A DNA stretch of 64,000 nt, from contig JAQGDQ010000178.1 of NCBI GenBank assembly GCA_030141605.1, positions 124,001 through 188,000 on the forward strand, in the 5' to 3' direction. The position numbers and the translations under genes are program-made. The notes under the pieces are model-generated. The model saw only the letters and a list, made by a program, of their open reading frames with translations, did not search any database and was not told the DNA's origin. Positions 11,987 to 29,070 of the stretch are shown here, piece by piece. The stretch comes from Tubiluchus corallicola (taxonomy: Eukaryota; Priapulida; Priapulimorpha; Priapulimorphida; Tubiluchidae). The stretch's first letter is position 1. Each line of letters begins with the position of its first letter.

Positions 11987-12364
11987 GTCATGTTGACATT
12001 AAAGGACGCATGCGCTATACTTTACTGAATCCTTATTTCTTTAACAAAATTGGATCACCAAAATTTGAAGTGTTGATTACAAATTGCAATTACACTGGAC
12101 GTAAAAAGAGCGAATTCGATGAGTCTTGCTCTTAGTGCTGCTAATTGTAATCTGTCATGTAATTAAAATAGCTTTGACCTTGGATATTTTTATAGCACAT
12201 TGCTACATGGGTATTTGTGTTTGTTCATTAGGCAATAAAACACCGTGTTCGAAAAACCGTCTCTCTTCGTTTCTATCTTATAGTCTCTTTTCAGCTTTCA
12301 AAAAGGTCATTTATTTTTACCTTTTCGTCGATAATAATATTGTTATCTTTGTGATGAATATCAT

Positions 12365-12435
12365 TCCTATCGTTGATATCGACATTATCATCATCATTAT
12401 CATCATCATCGTCGGCATCGTCTCTATCGCCACCA
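12365..12435. repeat. Degenerate (ATC)n trinucleotide run
   Basis: Imperfect ATC/ATT/GTC triplets over about 70 bp. Confidence 0.7.
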
Positions 12436-13495
12436 TAATTTCATGATTCGTCAAGTTTTTCATTAATTTCTTTCTTTTCACACATACACCCATGCATCTG
12501 ATGGATGGGTAGAATGGATAGACTAACACAATTTCACTAGGATATCCTGTTAAACGTGTAAACCCCGCTAGATTTCAACCAATTCTCCTGCGATATAAAA
12601 GCGAAAGTTTGCTCTTTATTGAACAGCAATGGCGATTTTGCTGCAGTTTTTCAAATCATCGGTTAGAATTGTTTGAGTTAAGTATAAGCCAGGATTGTCT
12701 GTCATGGCGGTTCCAAGACTGATTCACTTCGCCACCGAGCATGGAGATCTTCAATCTGAAATGCCAATCGTCACGTTGGAATTCAAAGTTTATAAAAATG
12801 TTTCATTTTTATTCTTTGAGCTAAATTAATTTTGGTTTGAAAAAAGGTTTAAGAAAGTGTAATGTTGTTTGCCATACATCAGGATTCGAATTACGCACGT
12901 GGACACATTGGCCTGTTTTTTTAGTAAAATTACAAAAGTATCATGTAGATTATCCTTTTCGTTAATGATGTTGTTTATCCATTAATCCTACTTGCGTAAC
13001 TGTGAGGACTATCACTAAGTATTATCCAATAACTTAGTACATACAAACTCACGTAGGCCAAAACTATGATCGTATAACACTTTATTATAAAACTACATAA
13101 TAACTATAATGAAATAGCAAAGACACGGGCTACTGGCACCTGTAAAGTCAGTAGGAAGGTTGACTCTGGAAGCCTTGGGAAAGGTTTTTATCATTTTTTC
13201 CTTTATGTCAACGAATTCTTCGATATATCAAATTTCCAATAGCTGTGGTCAGTTGTAGCCACCTGGCTTAAGCATTAGGATGTGTCCTTAATTCGTCTCT
13301 TCACTTTGCACAACTACAACTGGTGACGTGACTTGTTGAAAACCCGTTAAATTAGACTATAAATAAATCTAATTGCTTAAACAAAATGATAATTTAATGT
13401 GTTTAACAAACTTTAATAATTTCAATGGTTTTAACAAATTTTTAATAGTCTAAAAGTTTTATTAATTTTTTTTAGAATTTAAGTCACATCCGCGA

Positions 13496-13715
13496 TATCG
13501 TAATTAGTATATCTATGACATAAGTAATTAAGAACTATGTCGTAGAAGAACACTGTAGCAAACCTGATTGATGTCGTAAGTAAGTATCTCTACGACTTAA
13601 GTAATTAAGAACTATATAGCGGAAGAACACTGTAGCAAACCTGATTGATGTCGTAAGTAAGTATCTCTACGACTTAAGTAATTAAGAACTATATAGCGGA
13701 AGAACACTGTAGCAA
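13496..13715. repeat. 77-bp tandem repeat, about 3 copies
   Basis: Units begin at about 13496 (diverged), 13573 and 13650, each starting GTCGTAAGTAAGTATC or a variant and ending near GAACACTGTAGCAA. Copies two and three are nearly identical, implying recent duplication or homogenisation. AT-rich, with no open frame. Confidence 0.92.
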
Positions 13716-14221
13716 TCAAATTGACTCGGATCAGAATGTTGGACATTTTATGGTGTCATTGTTAAATACACGTTAAGTTACCAACGTTTAATTGGCGTTT
13801 GACTGTACCAAAGAGCACGCGACAACCACAAAATGACCACGTCTTATTATACTTTAATACCCAGTTTCACTGTCTGTGCAATGTACGCTGTGTGCACAAT
13901 ATAGTGTATATTGGGTACAATGGAAAAATGCACTGTTTACCATAGATATTCAACTTTTATACAACAGTTCACACTACAAACCGAAATACAGCACTAAACG
14001 ACCTTCTGAATTTGAGTTGTTGTGGGGACTGGAATCTAGATTACTATCAAAGCCAACTCTCTAGCAGTTCTATGCGCTTCAACATGTTTGGTGTGAATAC
14101 ATTTTTCTCTTAATAACGAAACGAGCTCGAATTAATATGACTAATGAAAGTAGGTATTGAATCCAGGCGGTCACGAATAAATCACTGGCCGCCTCCGCGT
14201 TGCTTAACTTTGGGCTTCCAT

Positions 14222-14223
14222 CA

Positions 14224-14319
<96 letters not shown>

Positions 14320-14322
14320 GAC
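14222..14322. repeat. Compound (ACGC)n(AC)n microsatellite
   Basis: Eight ACGC units pass into about 30 AC units and then a short ACAG end. His/Thr and Cys/Val open frames across it are artefacts. Confidence 0.97.
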
Positions 14323-17300
14323 AACTGGAAGATGTATCATGTTTCTTTCATGCTCTATACTTCAATGGATCGCCATAAGCAGCCGAAACTCGACTCTCAA
14401 GTTCCTCCTGATGACTCCAAAAACCTGTATTAGTATTTGTTTTTTGTCTTCCTTACTCCTTTCATAACATATTACTTAAGAAATGTTATAACTATACGTA
14501 TACAAAGTTTCTCTCCATTAATACAAACTATTTTATCATTATAATTACACTCCAGCAAAAATGAGAATATAATCACCTCTCAAAAATCTAAAACAATAAT
14601 ATGTAAACCTACTCCCATGACCTTCTTTCTCCAAACTGTCCTGTTCTTACTGACCTACCTAACTTTTCCTTTTTCACATTTATTACATAATTCTTTTCTC
14701 TCTAATACAAACTACTTGTACTAACAAATGCCAGGTGCCACTAGCTGGTCGGTCGCTGCTTAGCGATATGCTTCAGTACAACCTAAAGATATGTGCTTGC
14801 ACTTAGCATAACCTTTTGGTTATCGCATTTCCAGGACCAATTTTTACATTGGTTTTCATAATTGTGTTATAAAGGCAATAATAATTATCATTAAGCCTAG
14901 TGTAGGAGGAAACTTGTTGGCACACTGGCAGGACGGCTTATAGTTTCTTACTGAAATAGAATTAGAAGAACCTAATTGGTTTCTCTATGCATACTCTGGC
15001 TGTGTTACGAGAATATTAATATTAACGCTATTGCAGGCCAGTTCTGAAAATAAATGCAAATTTCTCGCATAGAAATAAGTCGCTGTAAATTTCTTTCAAC
15101 GCGTAAGGGTCAAGTCATTCTCGAGTTCTGTCCTCCTCGTGACCAAACTGACGCTAATAACAAGCATAGGACAATGTTTGAAAACACCCATGTAAACCTA
15201 ACCTAGGGGTCAAGTTTATTCTTAACTCTATTGTCTTTGGAAAGCAAATCTTTGGAATGATCGTTTTAGTAACATACGATTGAACCAATCATCTCTATGG
15301 GTTAAAAACGCGATTTTGTTTAACGAAGTCTTTAGTACCTGTTCACTAAAGTAAGGAAAATATACTACCCATTATAGGACCACCATGTAGTAGATTCTCC
15401 CCACGGGGTCAAGACCATTCTGAATAATGTAGTCCCGCTCGCTAATCAAATCATTGAAGGGCGATTATAAGGAGGTAATATTGTTTGCGTGATTAATAGC
15501 ATGTTTATATGCGATTGAGTGACCGCTTCTCTTGATGGATCGCTTGATGATGAAACATCGATCTGTCCAAGAAAGATTGGACTCTGGTCGCTGCAGGAGA
15601 TTTATCTAACAGACTTGTACAGATGCCAAAATCTGATTGTTCGTCTTAGTATGCAACAACTGGGTCACAAGTGTTTGCCATCATTATTCACACGGGTATA
15701 GAAACTTTCGTTTTTGTGATATTTTTTATCCCACAAGAATGGCGCCTATAAACGAAATAGTCTCCGGATCTTTGTTATTAATTGGACATTTTGGCACATC
15801 CTTTGGTGACTGACTCAGAAAAATGGAAAATTTTATAATAAAATATATCGTAATCAAATTACAAGTTTTGTAAAGAAGCGCTGAATACACTATAATTTAA
15901 TAATCACTTATTATTAATGTTATTAGTTATCAATAATTAGCAGTCTGTACCAAAAAAATAAATAAATCTTTGACATTGAAGTTAGATTTTGAAAATCTTT
16001 GTTTTAAATATATTTCTACTATTTTTTGCATTTGTTTTTAAATATCATTTGCGTGTTATTGGTGCATCTCATTTCATTTTGCACACCGAATAATAATGCG
16101 CATCAATAACTATAAGAATTTATTGCCACATGCTCAGAAGTTCGTACGACATGGTTTTGAGTTTGACTGTTAAGTCTTTAACTGTACTCCTCACTCACAA
16201 AAAGTGGCTCCAAAATATTTGGTTCTAATATGAAATGGCATCCAAGAAGCAATCTTGTTTTAGTCTAATAATATTCGGCCTAATGGCGAGTTTATTTTAC
16301 AGTTAGCAGTGACTGCTTATATCAGAATAGATTGAGATAGAGTAGGCGGAAAATGGAAACCGAGGGTACGAACATCACGTGACTATTGCAGTGAGCAAAA
16401 TTGTGAAATCTTGACATGTGCTACGGGCTTTCTTGCACTTAGTATTTTCTCCTGATTTGGCATGCGAAGGCCCCCTGCGTCAGCATTCGAAGAGCCCCCT
16501 GAGTAATGCTAAAAATTACGGTTTTATAATCCATTTACACGCACTTAATTGACTTTAGGTAGGCTTGCATTTGCAGTTGTGCAGACTTGATCTTGTTATA
16601 GATCAGGAAATGCAGAGAAGTTGATTTGAAGATTCCGCATATTGGTTAAGAAAAGTGTAACGGCTCCTACACTCTCACTTTTCCTGAGTTTTCCCTTACT
16701 TAATCACATTTTAATATCGTGGAAAATCGGGTTTGCCATTTGCTTTAGTATTTATTTGTTATATAAGGAACTAAGAGAAAAATTTTTAAATCACTTTAGA
16801 CAAAAACCAATCACTGCATGATTTTTGGTAGCATTTCTTAAGTCACTAGTTCTCACTCTTGTAGGACAATAAAACAAGAAAAATGAACAACAATGGCATA
16901 GATTCAATCTCAAAAAAGTCTACGTCCGATTTTCTTAATTTAGTAAGATGACTTGGACTGAAGTCGAACCGCATGTTCAAGTGGTTCCCGTCCCACACAT
17001 AAGATGTTGTGTGAGTACGCTCAAGACAACAGTGGTCACAGGACAAGTATGGTGACGCCTACAGGGACAGATGAATTTATCGAAACGGATAGGTAGTTAA
17101 AATTAATTAGCTTAAAAAGTAAGGAAATATGAGTTATTATCGGCTTTATATAATTAATAAGTTAAGTTGTGGTTGGGTTGCAAAGTCGAACAGTCGTAAA
17201 TTTCATAGGTCGTAAGTCGACATACTATTTACCTATATTGCAAATTAGATTCATTTATACAAAACTATTACTGTTTTCGTTAGTCAGTCAAATAGTTTTT

Positions 17301-17754
17301 GTGAAAACAATAATTAGTCATGCAGCTTTAGTGCTGCCTAATCTTTAGCGCTCCCCCTTAGGTATTGTACGTGCTCTAGTGCTGCCTTCTGTCTGTTGCT
17401 GAGTGTCGACCCGTAAGCTGAGTAACTAAATCAGTTGAATGACTTTTGCAATCTCAGCACTTTCACTAATCAGATCAGTTACAGTTGGAAGATTCCTGAA
17501 CGAAAAAGACCTGCATCTGCAACGTCTTGACCACGATAACCCGCCAAGAAACCTGGCTTCCTTGCTGGCTTATTTTCGCCGAAGTTTACCACATTATTCC
17601 CACAGTGAGTGTGAGCTGGATTAGCTGGTCTTAACTCAATAGCAAATGTTTTAAACGTTGATAAGCTAGAATTTAATAAGCCTGGCGGTTTCTGCATACA
17701 AGACAATTAATCTAATGGTCAGTGAAAGAGAATTTGCTTATTCATTTATTTTTG
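14323..17754. other. Intergenic stretch
   Basis: No gene, RNA or transposon end recognised in about 3.4 kb. A 2-copy imperfect 24-bp repeat containing GCCCCCTG sits at about 16460-16510. Confidence 0.35.
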
Positions 17755-17985
17755 GGTACGTCCTTTGCAGGACAGAGGGCCATTTCTTAAATGCGGAGTG
17801 GGTTCATGTTTTGCAGGACAAATGGTCATGTCTTAAATACAGTGTGGGTTCGCTTTTTGCAGAACAGAGGGTCATTTCTTAAATACAGTCTGATTTCGTA
17901 ATTTGTTTGACAGATGGTCATTTCTTAAATACATTGTGATTTTGTCCATTGTTTGACAGAGGGTCATTTCATAAATACAGTGCAT
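17755..17985. repeat. 46-bp tandem repeat, about 5 copies
   Basis: Diverged units of constant length, each containing ACAGAGGGTCATTTCTTAA or a close variant. The recurring GCAG/ACAG words start at 17767, 17813 and 17859 and continue in the same register at about 17910, a spacing of 46 bp. It has no spacers, so it is not a CRISPR array. Confidence 0.85.
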
Positions 17986-18202
17986 TGTACATGATATTCG
18001 CTGTACGATTTTTTAAATATTAACAAATCAAATGGTGATTTATGATTTGTATGCAAAAATTCTAAATACTACAAAACGAAGAAAAGTAGTAATTACAATA
18101 TGAACAAAGCAGCTTAAAATTAGAACAGTGCTTTAAAATATATACAAGTAAGGCTATAGTTCTTATTGACTCATAAGTGAAGGAAAACGATACTGAAAAA
18201 TT

Positions 18203-18278
18203 GTGAGCCAACCAGTATTTGAACTCAAAACCTTGTGATTACAAGCGCCCGTTCTATCATTTAAGTTACTGGCACAAT
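18203..18278 (-). repeat. tRNA-like / SINE-head fragment
   Basis: On the minus strand the order is a degenerate A box (GTAACTTAAATGATAGAACG), an anticodon-arm-like segment (CTTGTAATCACAAGG) and a B box (GAGTTCAAATACTGG). The ends GTGCCA and TGGCTCAC nearly pair as an acceptor stem. Mismatches in all arms argue against a working tRNA; a tRNA pseudogene or SINE head is more likely. Confidence 0.45.
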
Positions 18279-18279
18279 A

Positions 18280-21630
<3,351 letters not shown>

Positions 21631-22562
21631 ATATTGTGTAATTTTAGCGTTTTGGTACACAGGTGTCATTTATAAACTTAGAACCACGAGATTTGCTAAC
21701 ATCGTTACCATTTAAGTTATTGATCCAATTTAATAGCATATTATTAAATTGTCAGTTTTTAATTTTTTATTTATTTTTACTATTCGTTCGTACTGAGCTA
21801 AGAATGTATATCATAGTGCTTTGCATGTATCAGGACTACTTTTGTATGAGACTGACGATTCTTTTGTCTCAGAGCAGCTGCAGGCTCTTTTTTAATCAGT
21901 TTTTAAACAAGACGTGTAGATGAGCCGGCATTCTTACTCTCCTGTGCAAGTTTTTCGGAAATAGTTGCAGTATGAAAAATTACAACTGTCTTGAAATCGC
22001 GAGACACTTGAAAAATGAGCCGTGATTGAATTTATTTATTCCAAAATGATTGTCTGACGTCTCTTTTTGAAACCCTGTTTTAATGGTATTTGAATTAAGT
22101 TGTAAAGGTTTTGGTGCATGTATCAAAAACTTTGGCTCAATTGCATTACATTATATACTGTCTCTCTCATATCAATTTAATGCTTACTGTAATGCATGTC
22201 TACCTGGAGACATTTTAATAATTGTAATATCTTAAAACTCAAAATTGCGCACAATGTGTCAAAAAGATTATTTTTTGGATATGCATATGATTACAGTGGA
22301 AAATCTGTCTTAAGTTTAATGAAAAGATTTGATTCAAGTTATAATTGAATGTGCCAGAAAATTTTAGTAAGGGACGCTAAATTTACATCGCACATAAGGC
22401 AGCAATGATGGAGACTATTATTGAAATTTTCATGTTTATCTAACTTTGTTTGTGTGTTTTGTTTGTATTGGTTTTTGTTTTTATGATGTTTTATGTTGTA
22501 TATATGTAAATTATAATACGAACTTATGTTTGAAATAAAGAATTAAACCATGTCAAATCAAA

Positions 22563-22572
22563 TCTCTCTCTA

Positions 22573-22621
<49 letters not shown>

Positions 22622-22720
22622 TCCTCGTTGCCCATTTCTCTCTCCCCTCCTTTCTCCCCATCTCTCTATTTCTCTCTCTACATTTTTCTTCCTCACCGTT
22701 TCCATTTCTGCCTTTCTCTT
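22563..22720. repeat. (TC)n microsatellite with degenerate TC-rich flank
   Basis: About 45 bp of pure CT embedded in roughly 150 bp of pyrimidine-rich sequence. Confidence 0.9.
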
Positions 22721-23929
22721 TCTTAATACATTTTATTAGTCATACAAGCAGCTAAAAGTGCTACAAGTACCTACAAGAATTATCAATGTGTACAGGCGTA
22801 TACTGCATTTTATTTAAAGAAATGCACACACTTCGAAATTTTGATGTAACGTTTTAGTTATGCACTTTCATTCAGAACATTAAGAAGAAAATGTGATAAA
22901 ATATCATTTTTCTCACTGATTTCGCCAGTGTTGTTGCATATTTTTATATAACTCTTACAGTCAAGTAATTATTGTTTCTGTGAGAAAAATACAAATGAAG
23001 CATGTGCTGCCACCTATTGACAATAACAGTATTGCAGTCTCTGGGGGAATAACTTTAAACTAGTCTATTTATGAGTGCAGTTGAATAGTGAAACGTTCTA
23101 CATTAGTTTCAGTTGATTAAAACATCAGAACCCTTTCATTGCTTAGACACAAAAACACGAGAAGGGAGAAACAGGCATTTAGTTTGTTTATTTAAATCAG
23201 AAATCGATTCGTACTTCGTTTGCAAATTGTCTGGCTGCTTCAATACAGTTTTTGTCAACCGTTCGCTTTTTGACAATTGGCAACAGGCGTATCAAGCAAA
23301 GGGCGCAAACAGAGTTAGTAAAATACAAATTTCACTCTGTTACAGTAACTGGTTCCTAATTTCGACACCCCATCGAGTTTCTGAATATCCTCTGACGTGT
23401 TTTTCAGAACTAAGTCCAGGAGTGCTTTGCATATTCAAGAAAAACGGCCACGTTTACCGAAGCGTTCGTATTTTACCTAAGCCATTTTGCGTACGCCCCT
23501 TATTCACTTTCCTGAATTGAACTGATTTTCCGTTTTGCATAGAATGAATCGTTTGAGGCAGAACCAAAAATGATAAAGAACTCGCGGCAGAATAGCTGGA
23601 CAACCAGTTTAACCAAGGAACACCAGGATAGCGTTTATCCTGTGTTTGGCTTATTTAATATATTTGCTAATTTACTCGACTTGATGATTTCGTTTTTCTT
23701 TTCACACGATAATTTGCCAGCAAGAGAGTCTCCAGTCACCCTTTCTGATGGTGCGTCCGCCCACTATCCCTCGCCATGAAGCTGAGTTGGCATAGAGTCA
23801 AGTGGAAGATAAATATTCCAGGTTTTTCCCTAGTAATTTTTCTGGAGCAGTAAGATTGAGACCGAGTTGAGACAACAACCACAGTTTATTGATGCATCTT
23901 TACGTTGTACTATTTTGTTTTAAGCGCTG
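22721..23929. other. Intergenic stretch with one unassigned open frame
   Basis: An open frame of about 135 codons runs from 23113 to 23520 on the plus strand, but it starts at TTG, shows no recognisable domain and has no splice context that I trust. The rest is featureless. Confidence 0.3.
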
Positions 23930-24122
23930 TTGGTGTTATTGTTGCTGTTGTTGTTGTTGTTGTTGTTCCTGTTGTTGCTGTTGCTGCTGTTGTTGTTGTT
24001 GTTGATGATGTTGCTGTTATTGTTGTCGTTGTTGTCGTTGTTGTTGTTCCTGTTGCTACTGTTGTTGTTGTTGTTGTTGTCGGTGTTGCTGTTGCTGCAG
24101 CCGTCATTGTCGTCGTCGTCGT
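23930..24122. repeat. (TTG)n trinucleotide repeat, variant-rich
   Basis: TTG triplets with CTG, TCG, ATG and TCC variants over about 190 bp. The poly-Val, poly-Leu and poly-Thr frames are artefacts. Confidence 0.92.
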
Positions 24123-24546
24123 TAAATAGTGTTTAATATGGCTTTCCTCGTTTATATTTCGTTTAATTAGCTCTGTTTAGTTTAGTTGTTTCGTTTCGCT
24201 TCACCTTTTTGCTTAACTTTGTTTGTTTGTATTATATTAAATTTATTTTAGTCTTGCCTGACTTTTTACTTTGCTTTGATGTAGGTTTATCTTTCTTATT
24301 TCATTTTACATTTCTGTGGTAGAGAACCCTGTAGGCTGTTTAGCGCGCTCACGTATCTCTTAATTTTTCATAGTTGCAGTACAATAATTGACCATAATCA
24401 TAATCATTTCGTAATTGCTGTAACAAGACCCTAGATTCTTGGCTAGTAAGTATTAGTTCCTTTTCCTCCTCATGACAACCTTTCACAAATTACTGTTAGT
24501 AAGAATCATCAATACTTGCAGTACTTGATAATTGGCAATCAGATGT

Positions 24547-24568
24547 TTATTATTATTATTATTGTTCA

Positions 24569-24665
<97 letters not shown>

Positions 24666-24675
24666 GTTGTTGTTT
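24547..24675. repeat. (TTA)n trinucleotide repeat
   Basis: About 40 TTA triplets with one GTTCATG interruption near the start and a TTG end. Confidence 0.96.
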
Positions 24676-24929
24676 CTCCAATTTCGAAAACTTAATTACA
24701 AAAAATTAAAACAGTTAGAGTCACGAAACTCGCAGGGTAGACAAATGGGGTAAGGGGACTGGCAGTGGTATGGTGACGATGAAGGCGTCGTCATCGTCAT
24801 CTGTTCTTGAATCAGAGGGCCAAGAACACTGAACAATGGTCAGTTTTTCGATTATTACTCATTTTATTTGTATCTATATATTGTATTTTATGTACGGTAT
24901 TAGATTTCAACAGTTGGTTAATATAAAAT

Positions 24930-25060
24930 AGTTTTATTCTAATCTATTCTATTTCCGTCCCGTTCTGTCCTATTTTCATTTCCATTCCTTTCCATTCTTT
25001 ACCATTCCATTCAATTCTGTACTATTCCACAATGTTCTGTTCTATTCCTTTCTAATCAAC
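24930..25060. repeat. Degenerate TTCTA/TTCCA pentanucleotide run
   Basis: Repeated TCTATTC, CCATTC and TTCTGT words over about 130 bp, an eroded pentanucleotide array. Confidence 0.6.
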
Positions 25061-25794
25061 AACATCGCTGATGGCTTAAAAATAATTGTAAAAATAATCT
25101 CTGGAACCTAAAAGTGTAATGCTTAAAAGTTTCATCATTTAATTCAGCAGCACATTGGGCTGGTGGGCTTCAGCTGCCTGATCATCCGCAACTAATCCAT
25201 GGCTTCATGAGAAGTTATTATGACGGTATCAAATTCATTATTAGATTAAAGAGTTGGCAAAATAAAGTTTGCGGAGAGTTAGAAACGGATTTCAGACCTC
25301 ATCGGAAGAGGTGGATCCAGGCTAAGAAGTTAAGTGTTTTTATTTTGCGTCATACGAGTAGCTCTGTACGACAGAAAGTGATCGTTTTCACAAGTATTTT
25401 ATTATTTCTTTTGTTATAGCAGCTTATCTTGCTCAAATGATTGGAGAATGTTCGCAAGGAATTTGGTGCTGCACGAGTGCACGTGACTGGCCGCTATTCA
25501 TTTCCCGCGCTTTGTCGCGCGAGATCACGCGAGATTCGCATTTCCTGGTGATTAAAAGAGAAGCCCATTCTTGCCGAGAGATAACGAAATGGAAAAGTTC
25601 TTGAACGATTTTCGATTTCCTGGCTCAGTGAAAGCCCCAGGGCTGGTAAAATGAGTATACATAGAGTTGTACAAGAATGTTAAAGTGTATATGCTTATCG
25701 GATATAACAAAAGGACCGTTGTTAACTATGTCGCACTAGCTTTCATGTACACTGTGATAGACCAGAATCCATCGCATGATGCTTTGCACTTTAC

Positions 25795-26170
25795 ATAACA
25801 GCATTACACTACATGCAGTCTGCACCACACCACACCACGCTATACCACACACTACACTACACTGTACTAAACTACGCTGTGTACACTGCGCTGCCCATAC
25901 TACAACTACACAACACCAACGTTTCACTGAGCTCCAGATTAGATGCGAAACACACTATGTGACACTACGCCACACGACTCTGCACCGCACATCACTCTAG
26001 GCAACACCCACACCATACAACACCTCAACACACCACACCACACTAAACTGCATTGCAGGGCACCATGCAACATCGCACCTAACCACATACTACACCATAC
26101 CACCCCACACCAAATTACACCATTCACACCAGACACCACTTCACATTACACCCACCACATCACACCAAAT
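25795..26170. repeat. Degenerate ACACC/ACACT pentanucleotide array
   Basis: About 375 bp of CACCACACCACAC, CACTACACTACAC and similar words. Short open frames on both strands, rich in His and Thr or in Cys, Val and Trp, come from this composition. Confidence 0.8.
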
Positions 26171-27124
26171 CACCCCATAATCGCGTATCACGTCCGACTG
26201 AAATCAGACCGGAGTCTTCGTCATAAATATAAAATTTGATATATTTTAGCTCTATATTTATTTTATAACGATGCTAAAGTTGACAACTAATCGCTTTGAT
26301 CGTCTTCGTTTTTAGATTTTGATTTCAGGTATAATCTCAGGTAAATTTCAATTTTTCAGTAAATGTCAGTTATAGGTAATGATGGCAGCAAAGAAAGGTA
26401 GAAATTTTACAATAAAAACTGTCATTAATTACATGGGCTTTTTTCTAGAACAGCATTTGTCTGACAATTTACTTTAACTATCAAAATAGTTAACTTTTTT
26501 CAACGCTTCTTTACGTTTCACACCTTTTTGAGTTTATTGTGAAACAAGAAATTACAATTATGCTTTGTAATTTGCAAGAAACATAGTAATCCAGGCTATA
26601 AACGGGCTAAACACAACGAGATCACAACTTTGCTCATTTAAAAGAGGTGACTGCGTCTCCGAAAGGCCTCTGACCTTGACACCTTTCTCATGTTATGATG
26701 AACTACAACGTGAGCTAAGGTCTGTGCAAATCACGCCATTGTTTCTTCAATAAACAACCTCAAGAGGGCGGGCGATGCCACGATAGTTTCAGCAGGCAAA
26801 TGACTCAATAGCAAAACATGAAAGCAAAAGCAGGAAAGTAGATATAAAGGTAATATTTGGTTAATTCACAGTTGTTTGAAGATCATGATGTTTGAAATGT
26901 TCACGTGTTCAGCAATAATCATGTCAGTAATATATCAGGCTTCCAAAAGCTAATCATTATAATGACAAGAAAGTGCAAGGTCAACAAGATAAACAATCCA
27001 GGTATTTTTCTTAAATTAGCAAAACCCCTTCTTTTGCAGCAGTGCATGGAAGCATAATAAAATAGCAAACTTTTTACATTCTTTATAACAGGAACAGTAC
27101 CAGTTTGATGAATAACACACTAGA

Positions 27125-27250
27125 ACAAAGTTTATAACATTTTTATTAAGAAAATCAAAATTTCCACTATCGCGTAATGACTTAAATATGACTGCTAGTG
27201 AGCAGTGGAAACGTTGATTTTCTTAACAAAAATGTTACAAAGTTTGTAAT
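27125..27250. mobile_element. Short hairpin element with about 44-bp inverted arms
   Basis: The left arm (27125-27169) contains TAACATTTTTATTAAGAAAA. The right arm (27203-27250), reverse-complemented, contains TAACATTTTTGTTAAGAAAA, and both arms end at TTTCCACT. About 33 bp separate the arms, so the whole 125 bp folds into one long stem-loop. No target duplication was identified. It may be a minimal MITE. Confidence 0.65.
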
Positions 27251-27739
27251 ACAGTGGGTTATTTATCAAGTATAATAGTGTTGCTAGCAAAAGTGTGAAA
27301 TGTTTCGGGCACTTTACAACGTGTGAGTGCTATTGTTAAACCATAAAAGTATGCGCTTGTAATTATCCTTTGTATTTTAAAAATCGATACATAGTTTTCT
27401 AAGTCGTGCGGTGATTCTAATATCAGGACGCAACTTCATACATGGCTGAGAAGATTTGTTAAAAAATGATTTTAAATTGACCATCATAATTTCTTCAAGT
27501 TCGCTGAAAACCAAGTCTTTTCTATGTCGATTACGTAACGAACATACACTAAAAACTGTTGTGATTTTTACCAAAGGTTAGTCGCCTGATTTGTTGTAAA
27601 TTGCATGAGTTTCATGAGATGTAATCCCGTTTCTAGTCGTTACGGTAAATCGTATTTAACGGCTTCCGGGAAAATGACCGTGAATGGGGAAGCTTTGTCT
27701 AACAACAAACTAGCAAACAAAGATTTTAGAGCGCAGAGC

Positions 27740-27871
<132 letters not shown>

Positions 27872-28305
27872 AGGCGCAGATTTCTCCTAATTTCTGAGGA
27901 GCAAAACTTATTGAACTGGATCAGTAGCGATGAAAACCTAATCACCTTGTAAGAAATCTAAAAGAACAAATGCAAAAAGCAGCACCTCGGGATAATGAGA
28001 TTTTTTGCTCTTTTTTGGCGAACACTGCAAATTATTGCCGTGATTTGTATGATTCTTGCAAGCTACAATAACTTTTTCCATGCAACGATAACGAAGAAAA
28101 ATCTTTCTCCAAATAATCTTGTGTATTTATCTAGCTCAGTAAGATAAACGAATATGAAGCCAATTTTGCTAAAAAGCCCGTAACCCAAATGCAACTTTCG
28201 TGCTGATTTGTAACATGAATGGAGCGTTTACTAGTCCTATTCAAGAACACATCATTCCTATTTTTTGAGAGCTGTTTCCTGTTTCAATGAAATGTGAAAT
28301 AACTT

Positions 28306-28311
<6 letters not shown>

Positions 28312-28361
<50 letters not shown>

Positions 28362-28364
28362 CCT
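28312..28364. repeat. (CT)n microsatellite
   Basis: About 50 bp of pure CT preceded by an eight-base C run. Confidence 0.95.
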
Positions 28365-28562
28365 TTACATTTTCTTTCTCTGTTCGTCTCATTCACACAA
28401 TCATAATTCCTATTTTGTCACAAGTGGGCTCCGTTTCTTTTTCCTTTTTGCTTTTTTCTGTCCTCATCTCCCCATTTTCCTCTTCCTTGTGGTTCTGGTA
28501 TTTCTCTTATCTTTACCTTTCTTTGGAAGAATCGAACATGGAACAAATTACTTTCATTAGGT

Positions 28563-29070
<508 letters not shown>

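Noticed and set aside
17755-17985. Regularly spaced repeats suggestive of CRISPR
   Set aside because: Units are diverged and contiguous with no unique spacers, and the genome is eukaryotic. It is a 46-bp tandem repeat.
23113-23520. 135-codon plus-strand open frame
   Set aside because: Starts at TTG, shows no domain or repeat, and the surrounding sequence has no convincing splice or promoter signal. Length alone is not enough in this composition.
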